A program made the translations under genes and the position numbers. The notes beneath the pieces were generated by a model, which worked only from the letters and a program-made list of their open reading frames with translations, searched no databases and was not told the DNA's origin. 64,000 bases of DNA from an uncultured Paracoccaceae bacterium (lineage in GTDB: Bacteria; Pseudomonadota; Alphaproteobacteria; Rhodobacterales; Rhodobacteraceae). The stretch lies in the NCBI GenBank assembly GCA_945952025.1, contig CAMFGW010000013.1:1-64000 (forward strand), in the 5' to 3' direction. Below, in pieces: positions 19,436 to 28,188 of this stretch; within the stretch, counting starts at the first letter, position 1, and every line of letters starts with the position of its first letter.

Positions 19436-21253
19436 ATGAAAACCGCTCATCCCCCCGCACAGCCGACCCTTCCCACCTGGGCCGAGGCCGCCCCGCGCCT
19501 TGTCGCCGTCGCGGCCGGGCGCGCGCCGGCCGATCTGGTCATCCGGGGCGGCCAATGGGTCAACGTCCACACCCGCGAAGTGCTGCCCGGCCATGACATC
19601 GCCATCGCCGAGGGCCGCTTCGCCGCGATCGCGCCGGACCTCACGTCCGCCATCGGCCCCGACACCCAGGTCATCGACGCCCGGGGCCGCTACATGGTGC
19701 CCGGCCTCTGCGACGGGCACATGCATGTCGAAAGCGGCATGCTGACGCCCGCCGAATTCACCGCCGCCGTCGTCCCCCATGGCACCACGACCATGTTCGC
19801 CGACCCCCACGAAATCGCCAACGTGCTGGGGATCAGGGGCGTGCGGATGATGCATGACGAGGCGCAGATGCAGCCCGTCAACCTCTTCATGCAGATGCCC
19901 TCCTGCGCGCCCTCGGCGCCCGGACTGGAAACCACGCCCTACGAGATCGGCCCGGATGAGGTGACAGAGGCGATGGGCTGGCCCGGCATCGTCGGCCTGG
20001 GCGAGATGATGAACTTCCCTGGCGTCATCGCCGGCAGCCAGCAGATGCTGGCAGAGATCGCCGTGACCCAGCGCGCGGGCAAGGTCGTCGGCGGCCACTA
20101 TGCCAGCCCCGACCTGGGCGCGGCCTTCCGTGCCTATGTGGCGGCGGGGCCGGCAGACGACCACGAGGGCACGACCGAAGAGGACCCGGTGATGCGCGCC
20201 CGAATGGGCATGCGCGCCATGATGCGCCACGGCTCGGCCTGGTTCGACGTGGACCGCCAGATCACCGCCGTCACCGAACGCGGGCTCGACCCCCGGAACT
20301 TCATCCTGTGCACCGATGACTGCCACCCCGGCACGCTGGTGCAGGAGGGGCATATGGACCGGGCCTACCGCCGCGCGGTCGAAAAGGGCTGCGATCCGCT
20401 GATTGCGCTGCAGATGGCCACGATCAACACCGCGACCCACTTCGGGCTTGAACGCGAGCTGGGCTCGATCACGCCCGGCCGCCGCGCAGACCTGATCCTG
20501 ACGACAGACCTGACGACGCTGCCCTGCGACCTGGTGATCGCGCGCGGCCGGGTCGTGGCCGAAGCGGGCCGCATGACCGTCCCCTGCCCCCACTACGACT
20601 GGCCGCCCGAGGCGCGGAACACCGTCCACTTGGGCCCCGACAAGGTGGCCCGCGACTTCGAGATCCGCGCGCCCGAAGGCGCCGGCTCGGTCCGCGTGCG
20701 CGTCATCGGCATCGTCGAAAACCAGGCGCCGACCCGCGCCCTGTCGGCGACGCTCGCGGTCAGGAACGGCATCGTCGAACCCGACGAGGCGCAGGACATC
20801 GCCCAATGCGCCGTCATCGAACGCCACCTGTCCTCGGGCCGCATGGTCAACGGCTTCGTCTCGGGCTTTCGCTACAAGGGCCGCATGGCGCTCGCCTCGA
20901 CCGTGGCGCATGACGCCCACCAGATCATCACCGTAGGCACGGACCGGGCGCTGATGGCCAAGGCGGCCAACAGCATCTCGGCCATGGGCGGGGGCTTCTC
21001 GCTCTGGCAGGACGATGCGGAAATCGCGACCATCCCCCTGCCGATCGCCGGCCTCATGTCCGACGCCCCGGCGGCACAGATGGCCGACCGCGCCAGCCGC
21101 CTGGTCGAGGCCATGCGCGCCTGCGGCTGCGACCTGAACAACGCCTCGATCCAGCATTCCTTCCTGGCGCTCGTCGTCATCCCCGAACTCCGCATCTCGG
21201 ACCTCGGCCTGGTCGACGTGCGCAGCTTCAGCTTCACGGACCTTTTCGAATGA
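19436..21253 (+). CDS. ade: Adenine deaminase
   Basis: 605 aa. Amidohydrolase that converts adenine to hypoxanthine and ammonia. The metal-binding HMHVESGM, then PHGTTTMFADPHEIANVLG, GHYASPDL, CTDDCHPG and the C-terminal FVSGFRYKGRMALASTVAHDAHQIITVG and GGGFSLWQD segments match the full-length Ade family. The ATG at 19436 gives the usual length; the frame is open further upstream, but only through the frameshifted membrane gene. It overlaps the AMP nucleosidase gene by 4 bp (ATGA), and together they convert AMP to adenine plus ribose 5-phosphate and then to hypoxanthine. Confidence 0.93.
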   Translation: MKTAHPPAQPTLPTWAEAAPRLVAVAAGRAPADLVIRGGQWVNVHTREVLPGHDIAIAEGRFAAIAPDLTSAIGPDTQVIDARGRYMVPGLCDGHMHVESGMLTPAEFTAAVVPHGTTTMFADPHEIANVLGIRGVRMMHDEAQMQPVNLFMQMPSCAPSAPGLETTPYEIGPDEVTEAMGWPGIVGLGEMMNFPGVIAGSQQMLAEIAVTQRAGKVVGGHYASPDLGAAFRAYVAAGPADDHEGTTEEDPVMRARMGMRAMMRHGSAWFDVDRQITAVTERGLDPRNFILCTDDCHPGTLVQEGHMDRAYRRAVEKGCDPLIALQMATINTATHFGLERELGSITPGRRADLILTTDLTTLPCDLVIARGRVVAEAGRMTVPCPHYDWPPEARNTVHLGPDKVARDFEIRAPEGAGSVRVRVIGIVENQAPTRALSATLAVRNGIVEPDEAQDIAQCAVIERHLSSGRMVNGFVSGFRYKGRMALASTVAHDAHQIITVGTDRALMAKAANSISAMGGGFSLWQDDAEIATIPLPIAGLMSDAPAAQMADRASRLVEAMRACGCDLNNASIQHSFLALVVIPELRISDLGLVDVRSFSFTDLFE

Positions 21254-22722
21254 ACGCACCCGCCTTCCTGTCGCCCCCCTCGCTCGGCCCCGAGCAGTTC
21301 ACCGACGCCGAAGCCGCCGTCGACCGGCTGGAACAGCTGTACGACGAAGCGGTCGATTTCCTGGTGACCGAGTTCCGCCGCACGCTGGAAGGCCACCGCC
21401 CCGACGCCCGCGTCCGCGCCTACTACCCGGAGGTGCGCATCACCTCGGACAGCCACAAGGCGGGCGACGCGCGCATGAGCTTCGGCCACCTGCCCGTTCC
21501 CGGCACCTATACGGCGACCATCACCCGGCCCGACCTGTTCCGGAACTACCTGATCCAGCAGCTGTCGATCCTGATGAAAACGCATGACGTGCCCGTCACC
21601 GTCGCGCCAAGCCACACGCCGATGCCGATCCATTTCGCCGTCGCCGCCGAGCCGCGCCTCGCCGTGCCGCAGGAAGGCGTCCTCGACTTCCCGCTGCGCG
21701 ACTTCTTCGACGTGCCCGAACTTGGCACCATGAGCGACGACATCGTGAACGGCACCGCGCGCCCGAACCCCGACGGCTCGGGCCACCTTGCCCCCTTCAC
21801 CGCCCAGCGCATCGACTATTCGCTTGCGCGCCTGTCGCACTACACCGCCACCGACGCCGAGCATTTCCAGAACCACGTCCTCTTCACCAACTACCAGTTC
21901 TATGTCGATGAGTTCGAAGCCTACGCCCGCAAGGCGCTCGGCAATCCGGAAAGCGGCTACACCTCTTTCGTGGCACCGGGGAACCTGACGATCACCACGG
22001 CGGACGGCGTCCTGCCGCCCCTGCCCAAGATGCCGCAGATGCCGGCCTACCACCTGACGCGGCCGGGCGGTCAGGGGATCACGCTGGTCAACATCGGCGT
22101 CGGCCCCTCGAACGCCAAGACGGCGACCGACCATATCGCCGTCCTGCGCCCCCATGCCTGGATGATGGTCGGCCATTGCGCCGGCCTGCGCAATTCGCAG
22201 TCGCTGGGCGATTTCGTCCTGGCCCACGCCTACCTGCGCGAAGACCATGTTCTGGACGCCGACCTGCCGGTCTGGGTGCCGATCCCGGCGCTCGCCGAAA
22301 TCCAGATCGCGCTCGAACGCGCGGTCGCCGACGTGACCGAGCTTGAAGGGTTCGAGCTGAAGCGGATCATGCGCACCGGCACCGTCGCCACGATCGACAA
22401 TCGCAACTGGGAACTGCGCGACAAGTCCGGGCCGGTCCAGCGCCTTTCCCAGTCACGCGCCATCGCGCTTGACATGGAAAGCGCCACCATCGCGGCGAAC
22501 GGCTTCCGCTTCCGGGTGCCCTACGGCACGCTTCTGTGCGTGTCCGACAAGCCGCTGCACGGCGAACTGAAGCTGCCGGGCATGGCGACCGAGTTCTACC
22601 GCACCCAGGTCGGGCGCCACCTGCTGATCGGCGTCCGCGCGATGGAGATGCTGCGCGACATGCCGATCGAGCGCATTCACAGCCGAAAACTGCGCAGTTT
22701 CGAGGAAACCGCCTTCCTTTGA
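21250..22722 (+). CDS. amn: AMP nucleosidase
   Basis: 490 aa. Splits AMP into adenine and ribose 5-phosphate. The N-terminal AMNp domain (about 1-170) contains EQLYDEAVDFLVTEFRRTL and the YYPEVRITSD stretch; the C-terminal part has the nucleoside-phosphorylase fold with VNIGVGPSNAKTATDHIAVLRPHAWMMVGHCAGLR and ALDMESATIAANGFRFRVPYGTLLCVSDKPLHGE. The E. coli enzyme is activated by ATP and inhibited by phosphate; whether that holds here cannot be seen. It is coupled to ade by an ATGA overlap, an economical adenylate-removal module. Confidence 0.95.
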   Translation: MNAPAFLSPPSLGPEQFTDAEAAVDRLEQLYDEAVDFLVTEFRRTLEGHRPDARVRAYYPEVRITSDSHKAGDARMSFGHLPVPGTYTATITRPDLFRNYLIQQLSILMKTHDVPVTVAPSHTPMPIHFAVAAEPRLAVPQEGVLDFPLRDFFDVPELGTMSDDIVNGTARPNPDGSGHLAPFTAQRIDYSLARLSHYTATDAEHFQNHVLFTNYQFYVDEFEAYARKALGNPESGYTSFVAPGNLTITTADGVLPPLPKMPQMPAYHLTRPGGQGITLVNIGVGPSNAKTATDHIAVLRPHAWMMVGHCAGLRNSQSLGDFVLAHAYLREDHVLDADLPVWVPIPALAEIQIALERAVADVTELEGFELKRIMRTGTVATIDNRNWELRDKSGPVQRLSQSRAIALDMESATIAANGFRFRVPYGTLLCVSDKPLHGELKLPGMATEFYRTQVGRHLLIGVRAMEMLRDMPIERIHSRKLRSFEETAFL

Positions 22723-22847
22723 CCCCCCCAAGGCCGATTTCGGGCGAAAAAGGCTTGCCTTGGCCAAGAAAAGCGTGAATTGCACCGCCATTGGCCCCAA
22801 GAATGGCCAGCAACGACCCCGCTCGACGGGGCTGCGAGGAGACAGAC

Positions 22848-23135
22848 ATGTCCAAACCCATGACTAAATCCCAGCTCGTGGCTGCGGTCGCCGACGCAAT
22901 GGGCGGCGACAAGAAGACCGCTTCGGCCGCGCTGGACGCGATCGCCGAGGTTGTGTCGCGCGAAGTGGCTGGCGGTGGCGCCGTCGCGCTGCCCGGTATC
23001 GGCAAGATCGTCTGCCGCGCCCGCCCCGAACGCCAGGTCCGCAACCCCGCGACCGGCGAAACCATGAGCAAGCCCGCCGACAAGGTCGTCAAGATCTCGA
23101 TCGCCAAGGCGCTCAAGGATGTCGTGAACGGCTGA
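22848..23135 (+). CDS. HU-family DNA-binding protein
   Basis: 95 aa. Histone-like protein that bends DNA non-specifically. MTKSQLVAAVADAMGGDKKTASAALDAIAEVVSREV forms the helical dimer core, with LPGIGKIVCRARPERQVRNPATGE as the beta arm, carrying the RNPxTG tip motif. The start at 22848 follows GAGGAGACAGAC. The more upstream frame from 22791 is not supported. An intrinsic terminator with a UUCG loop directly follows, so it is a monocistronic gene. The leader (22723-22847) has an inverted repeat CCAAGGC/GCCTTGG. Confidence 0.95.
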   Translation: MSKPMTKSQLVAAVADAMGGDKKTASAALDAIAEVVSREVAGGGAVALPGIGKIVCRARPERQVRNPATGETMSKPADKVVKISIAKALKDVVNG

Positions 23136-23160
23136 TCCGGCCGACTGGTGACAGGTTCCG

Positions 23161-23184
23161 GGCCGCCCTTCGGGGCGGCCTTTT
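23161..23184 (+). terminator. Intrinsic terminator of the HU gene
   Basis: GGCCGCCC (23161-23168), UUCG loop, GGGCGGCC (23173-23180), then TTTT. A perfect 8-bp stem. The T run overlaps the stop codon of the convergent HD gene (23183-23185). Confidence 0.92.
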
Positions 23185-23854
23185 ACGTCCAGGCGTCCGG
23201 CAGGGTCTGGCCGAGCTCGCCCGCCAGGTCCGCCAGCCAGCGCCGCATCGTGGCGGCCCGTTCGTCGGCCATCCGCCGGCCGGTCGCGGTCAGCATCCCC
23301 TCGGGCAGGCGCAGAAGCTTGGTCTGGAAGTGGTCGAGCGCTGCGCTACCGTCGTCAAGCGGGCGGCCCGTGGCGAAGGGATCGTCAGGATGGACGACCC
23401 GCCGCCCGAGCGCACCCGACACCGCAAACACCCGCGCGATGCCGATGGCGCCCAGCGCCTCGAGCCGGTCGGCGTCGCGCAGGATCCGCGCCTCGGGCGT
23501 CCGGGGCTCGACACCACCGGACCAGGAATGCGCCTCGATCGCATGGCGGGCGGCGGCGATGTCCGTGGCCGACAGGCCCAGCGCCTCCATCACCGGTCCA
23601 GCCGCCCCGGCCGACAGGCGGGCCGAGCGGGCGCGGTCGGGATGGTCCTTCGGCAAGCTCACGAGGTCATGCAGGTAGGCGGCGGCCACCAGTGCGGGCG
23701 AGGGATCATGCCCCTCGCCGATGGCGATGGCGCGGGCGTTCGACCAGACCCGGTCGGCATGGCCCAGGTCATGCGCGGAATCCGTTCCGCATCCAGCCAG
23801 AACCTCGGCCAGCGCGGACCTGAGCGACAGCCGCAGGTCCGTCATCAGGCTCAC
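23183..23854 (-). CDS. HD-domain phosphohydrolase-like protein
   Basis: 223 aa. HD-superfamily metal-dependent phosphohydrolase. Metal-binding positions are visible as [14 protein letters not shown] (first His), [11 protein letters not shown] (the HD pair), and the later HAIEAHSW and [14 protein letters not shown] segments. Closest to the small YedJ/YpgQ-type group annotated as metal-dependent hydrolases, with nucleotides as likely substrates, though none can be named. The stop is within the terminator of the HU gene. The first codons overlap the aroC stop by 4 bp. Confidence 0.86.
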   Translation of the reverse strand: MSLMTDLRLSLRSALAEVLAGCGTDSAHDLGHADRVWSNARAIAIGEGHDPSPALVAAAYLHDLVSLPKDHPDRARSARLSAGAAGPVMEALGLSATDIAAARHAIEAHSWSGGVEPRTPEARILRDADRLEALGAIGIARVFAVSGALGRRVVHPDDPFATGRPLDDGSAALDHFQTKLLRLPEGMLTATGRRMADERAATMRRWLADLAGELGQTLPDAWT

Positions 23855-24954
23855 GGTCCCACCCGCCCCCGCACGCCGCCGGTCTGGGCGCGATCCAGAA
23901 GCAGATGGTCCAGAAGGACGCAGGCCATCATCGCCTCGGCCACGGGCACGGCGCGGATGCCGACGCAGGGGTCATGCCGCCCCTTGGTCACCAGCTCGAC
24001 CTCGCGCCCGTCGCGCGTCACCGTCCGGCGCGGCGTCAGGATCGACGAGGTGGGCTTGACCGCCATCCGCACCACCACCGGCTGGCCGGTCGAGATGCCG
24101 CCCAGGATCCCGCCCGCGTGGTTCGAGAGGTAGACCGGCCCCTCCGGCCCCATCCGCATCTCGTCGGCATTCTCGACCCCGGTCAGCGCGGCCGCCCCCA
24201 TGCCCTCGCCGATCTCGACGCCTTTCACGGCATTGATCGACATCATCGCCCCGGCAAGGTCAGCGTCGAGCTTGCCATAGATCGGCGCGCCAAGGCCCGG
24301 CGGCACGCCCGATGCCACCACCTCGACCACCGCGCCCACGGAATTGCCGTCCTTGCGCAAGGCGTCGAGCGCCTCGGCCCAGCGCGCCGCCGCAAGGGCG
24401 TCGGGGCACCAGAAGGGATTGCGCTCGACCTCTGCCATGTCGAACAGGCTCGCCTCCGCGCGGTCGGCACCCATCTGCACCATGAAGCCCTGCACCGTCA
24501 GCCCCGGCACCAGTTCGGCCAGCACCGCCCGCGCCACGCCCCCGGCCGCCACCCGCGCCGCCGTTTCCCGCGCGCTGGACCGCCCGCCGCCCCGCGGATC
24601 GCGCAGGCCATACTTCTGGAAGTAGGCCAGGTCGGCATGGCCGGGCCGGAAGCTTTCGGCAATCTCGCCATAGTCCTTGGACCGCTGGTCGGTGTTCTCG
24701 ATCATCAGCTGGATCGGCGTGCCGGTCGTCCGCCCCTCGTAAACCCCCGACAGGATGCGCACCGCGTCCGCCTCGCGCCGCTGGGTGGTGAAGCGGTTCT
24801 GGCCCGGCTTGCGACGGTCAAGCCAGTGCTGGATCGCGCCTTCCTCCAGCGCGATGCCCGGCGGGCAGCCGTCGACCACCGCGCCAAGCGCCGGCCCGTG
24901 GCTTTCGCCCCAGGTCGTGACGCGGAAGATATGGCCGAATGTGTTGAGGCTCAT
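23851..24954 (-). CDS. aroC: Chorismate synthase
   Basis: 367 aa. Converts 5-enolpyruvylshikimate 3-phosphate to chorismate using reduced FMN, the last shikimate step. [24 protein letters not shown] with the GESHG signature opens the protein. [21 protein letters not shown] is the second signature and FMN/substrate site, and the C-terminus carries KPTSSI and [21 protein letters not shown] 24954 is the standard start; the longer frame to 24996 has no family match. Followed by an HD hydrolase with a 4-bp overlap. Confidence 0.97.
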   Translation of the reverse strand: MSLNTFGHIFRVTTWGESHGPALGAVVDGCPPGIALEEGAIQHWLDRRKPGQNRFTTQRREADAVRILSGVYEGRTTGTPIQLMIENTDQRSKDYGEIAESFRPGHADLAYFQKYGLRDPRGGGRSSARETAARVAAGGVARAVLAELVPGLTVQGFMVQMGADRAEASLFDMAEVERNPFWCPDALAAARWAEALDALRKDGNSVGAVVEVVASGVPPGLGAPIYGKLDADLAGAMMSINAVKGVEIGEGMGAAALTGVENADEMRMGPEGPVYLSNHAGGILGGISTGQPVVVRMAVKPTSSILTPRRTVTRDGREVELVTKGRHDPCVGIRAVPVAEAMMACVLLDHLLLDRAQTGGVRGRVGP

Positions 24955-25001
24955 GGCGCCCTCTCTGTCTTGGCCCGCCCGGCATAGGCGGTCCACGGCC
25001 T

Positions 25002-25040
25002 GGGCTCAAGCGTTAGGCTCAAGCGCTGGGCTCAAGCCTC
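25002..25040. repeat. Three-copy 13-bp tandem repeat across the MarR stop codon
   Basis: Units GGGCTCAAGCGTT (25002-25014), AGGCTCAAGCGCT (25015-25027) and GGGCTCAAGCCTC (25028-25040). The stop codon of the MarR gene (25019-25021) is inside the middle unit. As 13 is not a multiple of 3, gain or loss of a unit would change the C-terminus. Confidence 0.8.
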
Positions 25041-25489
25041 TGGCGCAACTCGCGCAGGATCGGCAGCACCGCCCGCACCCGGTCCGCACCGATCGTCGCC
25101 ACGATGTCGCTCAGGACCGGCGCGACGGCAGCCAGCGCCGCATCCCGCGCCGCCCGCCCGGCCGGGCTGACCGACACGAACTTGCGCCGCGCATCGTCCC
25201 AGTCGGGGCGGATGTGCACATGCCCCGCCCATTCGAGTTTCGAGAGCGTGTTGGTCATCGCCCCCCGCGTGACGTGAAACACATCCGCAAGCTGCGCCGG
25301 TGTCCGTTCCTCGTTGAGCCGCGCAAGCAGGTTCAGGACCGAGAAGTGCGACAGCTCCATCCCCTTCGGCAGGGCGCGGGAAATCAGGCTGCGGCCCAGC
25401 TGGTCGGCGGCAAACAGCTCGGAAAACAGCGCAATGGCCAGCGTGTCGGCAGGCTCTGCCATCTCAGGGGCCCGTGAAGGCGCGGTCAT
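25019..25489 (-). CDS. MarR-family transcriptional regulator
   Basis: 156 aa. Winged-helix domain with LSHFSVLNLLARLNEERTPAQLADVFHVTRGAMTNTLSKLEWAGHVHI and the wing motif WDDARRKFVSVSPAGR (about residues 45-115). A possible earlier boundary: an ATG at 25462 lies just after the stop of the upstream amidase gene and avoids a 26-bp overlap; neither start has a strong ribosome site. Neighbours are aroC downstream and a nitrilase-type amidase and glutaredoxin upstream, so thiol or oxidant sensing is possible but unproved. The 3' end is built of short tandem repeats. Confidence 0.87.
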   Translation of the reverse strand: MTAPSRAPEMAEPADTLAIALFSELFAADQLGRSLISRALPKGMELSHFSVLNLLARLNEERTPAQLADVFHVTRGAMTNTLSKLEWAGHVHIRPDWDDARRKFVSVSPAGRAARDAALAAVAPVLSDIVATIGADRVRAVLPILRELRQRLEPSA

Positions 25490-26309
25490 GGGTCAGGGAC
25501 GGCACCCGCCCCCGCGCCGCGCCGACCGCCGCCGGATCAAGGTCGACGAAGGTCACGCCGGGCTCGGTCCCGCCATCGGCCAGCACCTCGCCCCATGGCC
25601 CGATGGCCAGCGAATGGCCATGCGTCCGCCGGGGCTTCCCCGTCGCCGTTCCGTCAACCGTGCCATGCGTGCCGCATTGCGCGGGCGCGAGCACATAGGC
25701 GCCATTCTCGATCGCGCGCACCCTCAGAAGGCTTTCCCAATGCGCCGCCCCGGTCGTGTCGTTGAAGGCCGCCGGCACGGTCAGGACCGAGGCGCCGCCC
25801 TGCGCAAGGCGGCGGTAAAGTGCAGGAAAGCGCACGTCATAGCAGACGCTCATCCCCACCCGGCCGAAGGGCGTGTCCGCCACCACCGCCCGGTCGCCCG
25901 GCCGATAGGCCGAGGATTCGCGGTAGCGTTCGGTCGGCGAAACATCGACATCGAACATGTGGATCTTGTCATAGCGCGCCGCGATCCGCCCGTCCGGCGC
26001 GATCAGGAAAGACCGGTTGGCAAAACGCCCCGCCGGATCGTCGCCGGTCAGGAGCCCGAGCGACCCGATCAGAAGCCAGACCCCGAGCGCCGCCGCATCT
26101 TCGCAGAGCGCCGCAAGCGTCGGATCGTCGCCCTCGGCCCGCAGCATCGCCCGCTGCCGGGTGCGGTCCGACGACAGAAGGTTCGTCATCTCGGGCGTCA
26201 GGACGAAGCCCGCGCCCCCCGCCGCCGCCTGCCGCACGAAGCCCCGCGTCACCGGCAGGTTCGCCGCCGGATCGTCGCCGACAGACAGCTGGACCAGAGC
26301 CGCGCGCAT
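25464..26309 (-). CDS. Carbon-nitrogen hydrolase, probable deaminated glutathione amidase (Nit1/NitA type)
   Basis: 281 aa. Nitrilase-superfamily amidase. The catalytic triad is visible: Glu in LTPEMTN, Lys in YDKIHMFD, Cys in SVCYDVRFP. The YDKIHMFDVDV with ESSAYRPGD and HGHSLAIGPWGEVLAD stretches resemble Nit1, which removes deaminated glutathione formed by side reactions of transaminases. A glutaredoxin gene overlaps its start by one base, agreeing with a glutathione-related role. ATG 26309 is the family-typical start (MRAALVQLSVGDD); the frame remains open to 26537 over grxC. Confidence 0.88.
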   Translation of the reverse strand: MRAALVQLSVGDDPAANLPVTRGFVRQAAAGGAGFVLTPEMTNLLSSDRTRQRAMLRAEGDDPTLAALCEDAAALGVWLLIGSLGLLTGDDPAGRFANRSFLIAPDGRIAARYDKIHMFDVDVSPTERYRESSAYRPGDRAVVADTPFGRVGMSVCYDVRFPALYRRLAQGGASVLTVPAAFNDTTGAAHWESLLRVRAIENGAYVLAPAQCGTHGTVDGTATGKPRRTHGHSLAIGPWGEVLADGGTEPGVTFVDLDPAAVGAARGRVPSLTHDRAFTGP

Positions 26310-26569
26310 CAGCCGGCCGCCAGCATCGGGTCGAGCTTGCCCGCCGCGTCGAGCGCATGCAGGTCGTCCGACCCGCCGACATGCCTGCCGCCGATGAAGA
26401 TCTGCGGTACCGTGCGCGTCCCGCCGGCCCGCGCCATCATCGCCTGCCGCTGGCCCGGATCGCGCGCGACATCCGTTTCCTCGAACGCGACGCCCTTGCG
26501 GGTCAGAAGCCGCTTGGCCGCCACGCAATAGGGGCAAAAAGGCGTAGTGTAGATTTCGACGCGCGCCAT
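26309..26569 (-). CDS. grxC: Glutaredoxin 3
   Basis: 86 aa. Dithiol glutaredoxin using glutathione to reduce disulfides. IYTTPFCPYCVAAKRLL has the CPYC active site (residues 12-15), and the glutathione-binding TVPQIFIGG with GGSDDLHAL follows. Length is that of bacterial GrxC. Stop and start overlap with the downstream amidase by one base. The comF gene is 33 bp upstream on the same strand. Confidence 0.96.
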   Translation of the reverse strand: MARVEIYTTPFCPYCVAAKRLLTRKGVAFEETDVARDPGQRQAMMARAGGTRTVPQIFIGGRHVGGSDDLHALDAAGKLDPMLAAG

Positions 26570-26602
26570 GACACTCCCTTTCGTGGCCGGACTATGGGAG
26601 AT

Positions 26603-27322
26603 TTAGGCATCCTTCGCAACGCGCGCCAGCGCCAGCACCGACACCGACAGCGCCCCGGCCTGAAGGCAGGCGCGCGTCGCCTCGGCAAAGGTCGCGCCAG
26701 AGGTCATCACGTCATCGACGATCAGGACCGCCCGCCCCCGGATCCGCTCGCGGTGCCGCCGGTTGACCGACAGGGCGCCCGCCAGATTTTCCGCCCGCTC
26801 CTCCCGTGTCCGTCCCTCCTGGCTGGCGGTTGGGCGATGGCGCAGCAGAAGGTCCGGGCAGTCCTCATGCCCCGTCGCGCGCGCCAGGGCGCGCGCCAGA
26901 AGGGCCGACTGGTTGTAGCGCCGGGTGAAGAAGCGCCGCCAGTGCAAGGGCACCGGCGCGATCAGCTTGTCGGGCGCCAGAAGCGGCGCCCCCGCGCGGG
27001 CCAGCCAGCCCGCCATGGGGCGCGCCAGGTCCAGCCGGTCGCCATGCTTGAACTGCAGGATCAGGTCGCGCCCGCGCCCGGCATAAAGGACCGCGCTCCG
27101 CCCCCGCGCCCACGGACGGGGCGACGCAAGGCAGTCGTCACAGTGAACCGGGCCACCCTCTTCGCCCGGCAAGGGCGCACCGCAGGCCTCGCAGACAAGG
27201 CCGGTCAGGAACCGCACCTCTGGCCAGCAGTCGGGGCAGAGGCCGAAGTCACTGTCGACCCGCACGCCGCAGGCGATGCAGGCGGGCGGGAAAATCAGCC
27301 GAAGCGCGCTTTCTATCCGCAT
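26603..27322 (-). CDS. comF: ComF-family phosphoribosyltransferase-like protein
   Basis: 239 aa. N-terminal zinc-ribbon with four Cys pairs (CIACG, CPDC, CEACG, CDDC), then a phosphoribosyltransferase fold whose PRPP loop is VLIVDDVMTSGATF (about residues 190-203). LIAPVPLHWRRFFTRRYNQSALLARALA is the ComF/GntX signature. In naturally competent bacteria ComF acts in DNA uptake; in alphaproteobacteria the role is not fixed and the gene is widely present. Divergent from the methyltransferase gene with only 22 bp between the two start codons. Confidence 0.92.
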   Translation of the reverse strand: MRIESALRLIFPPACIACGVRVDSDFGLCPDCWPEVRFLTGLVCEACGAPLPGEEGGPVHCDDCLASPRPWARGRSAVLYAGRGRDLILQFKHGDRLDLARPMAGWLARAGAPLLAPDKLIAPVPLHWRRFFTRRYNQSALLARALARATGHEDCPDLLLRHRPTASQEGRTREERAENLAGALSVNRRHRERIRGRAVLIVDDVMTSGATFAEATRACLQAGALSVSVLALARVAKDA

Positions 27323-27344
27323 GGGCCTCCCTTATGTATAGGCC

Positions 27345-28187
27345 ATGTCCCGCCCCCTTCCACAACTGGCCGACCGCGACGCCCTTGCCCGAAATCGCGC
27401 CCGCGCCTGCCGCCGGTCAGGGGGTCCCGATCTGTTCCTGCACGGCGCCGCGGCCGATGAAGTCCATGAAAGACTGAAAGAGGTTAAGAGATCGTTTACG
27501 ACGCCCGCCGTCGTGACGGCTTTTCCCGGCCCGTGGCTGAAGGCCCTGCCCGGCGCCCGTATCGTCGCGGATGAGCCGGTCCTGGACCTGGTGCCGGGCG
27601 CGCATGACCTGGTGATCCACGCCATGGCGCTGCACTGGGCCGACGACCCGGTCGGCCAGATCATCCAGTCGGCGCGTGCGCTGAAGCCCGACGGCCTGTT
27701 CCTGGCGGTGCTGCCCGGCGGCCAGACGCTGCACGAACTGCGCACGGTCCTGGCCGAGGCCGAGGCGTCCCTGACCGGCGGCCTGTCGCCGCGCGTCCTT
27801 CCAATGGGCGAGCTGCGCGATCTGGGCGGCCTTCTGTCGCGCGCCGGCCTCGCCCTGCCGGTCGCCGACGTGGTGACCATCCCCGCCAGCTACCGCGACC
27901 TGACCCACCTGGCGCAGGACCTGCGCGCCATGGGCGAAGGCAACGCGCTCGCCGACCGCAACCGCAAGCCGCCCGCCCGCGCGCTCTTCCGTCAGGCCGA
28001 GGCGCTTTATCGCCAGCATTTCGCCGATGCCGACGACCCCTCGCGCCTGCATGCCACCTATGAGCTGGTCTTCCTGACCGGCTGGACGCCGCACGAAAGC
28101 CAGCAAAAGCCGCTCCGCCCCGGTTCGGCGGCCATGCGGCTCGCCGATGCGCTGGGCACCGGCGAGCGGCCGCTCAAGGGCCAATGA
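27345..28187 (+). CDS. Methyltransferase-like protein (BioC/NDUFAF5-type) lacking SAM motif I
   Basis: 280 aa. The middle DLVPGAHDLVIHAMALHWADDPVGQIIQSARALKPDGLFLAVLPGG matches class I methyltransferases of the BioC/NDUFAF5 group, including the H-W-x-D-D-P motif. The glycine-rich SAM motif I (DxGxGxG) expected before it is missing; between VVTAFPGPWLKALPGARI and this motif there is little room for it. This could mean a non-catalytic relative. Mitochondrial NDUFAF5 hydroxylates an arginine in complex I, so a respiratory assembly role is possible. Two bases separate its stop from the ferrochelatase ATG (TGACATG), so it is co-transcribed with hemH. Confidence 0.8.
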   Translation: MSRPLPQLADRDALARNRARACRRSGGPDLFLHGAAADEVHERLKEVKRSFTTPAVVTAFPGPWLKALPGARIVADEPVLDLVPGAHDLVIHAMALHWADDPVGQIIQSARALKPDGLFLAVLPGGQTLHELRTVLAEAEASLTGGLSPRVLPMGELRDLGGLLSRAGLALPVADVVTIPASYRDLTHLAQDLRAMGEGNALADRNRKPPARALFRQAEALYRQHFADADDPSRLHATYELVFLTGWTPHESQQKPLRPGSAAMRLADALGTGERPLKGQ

Positions 28188-28188
28188 C

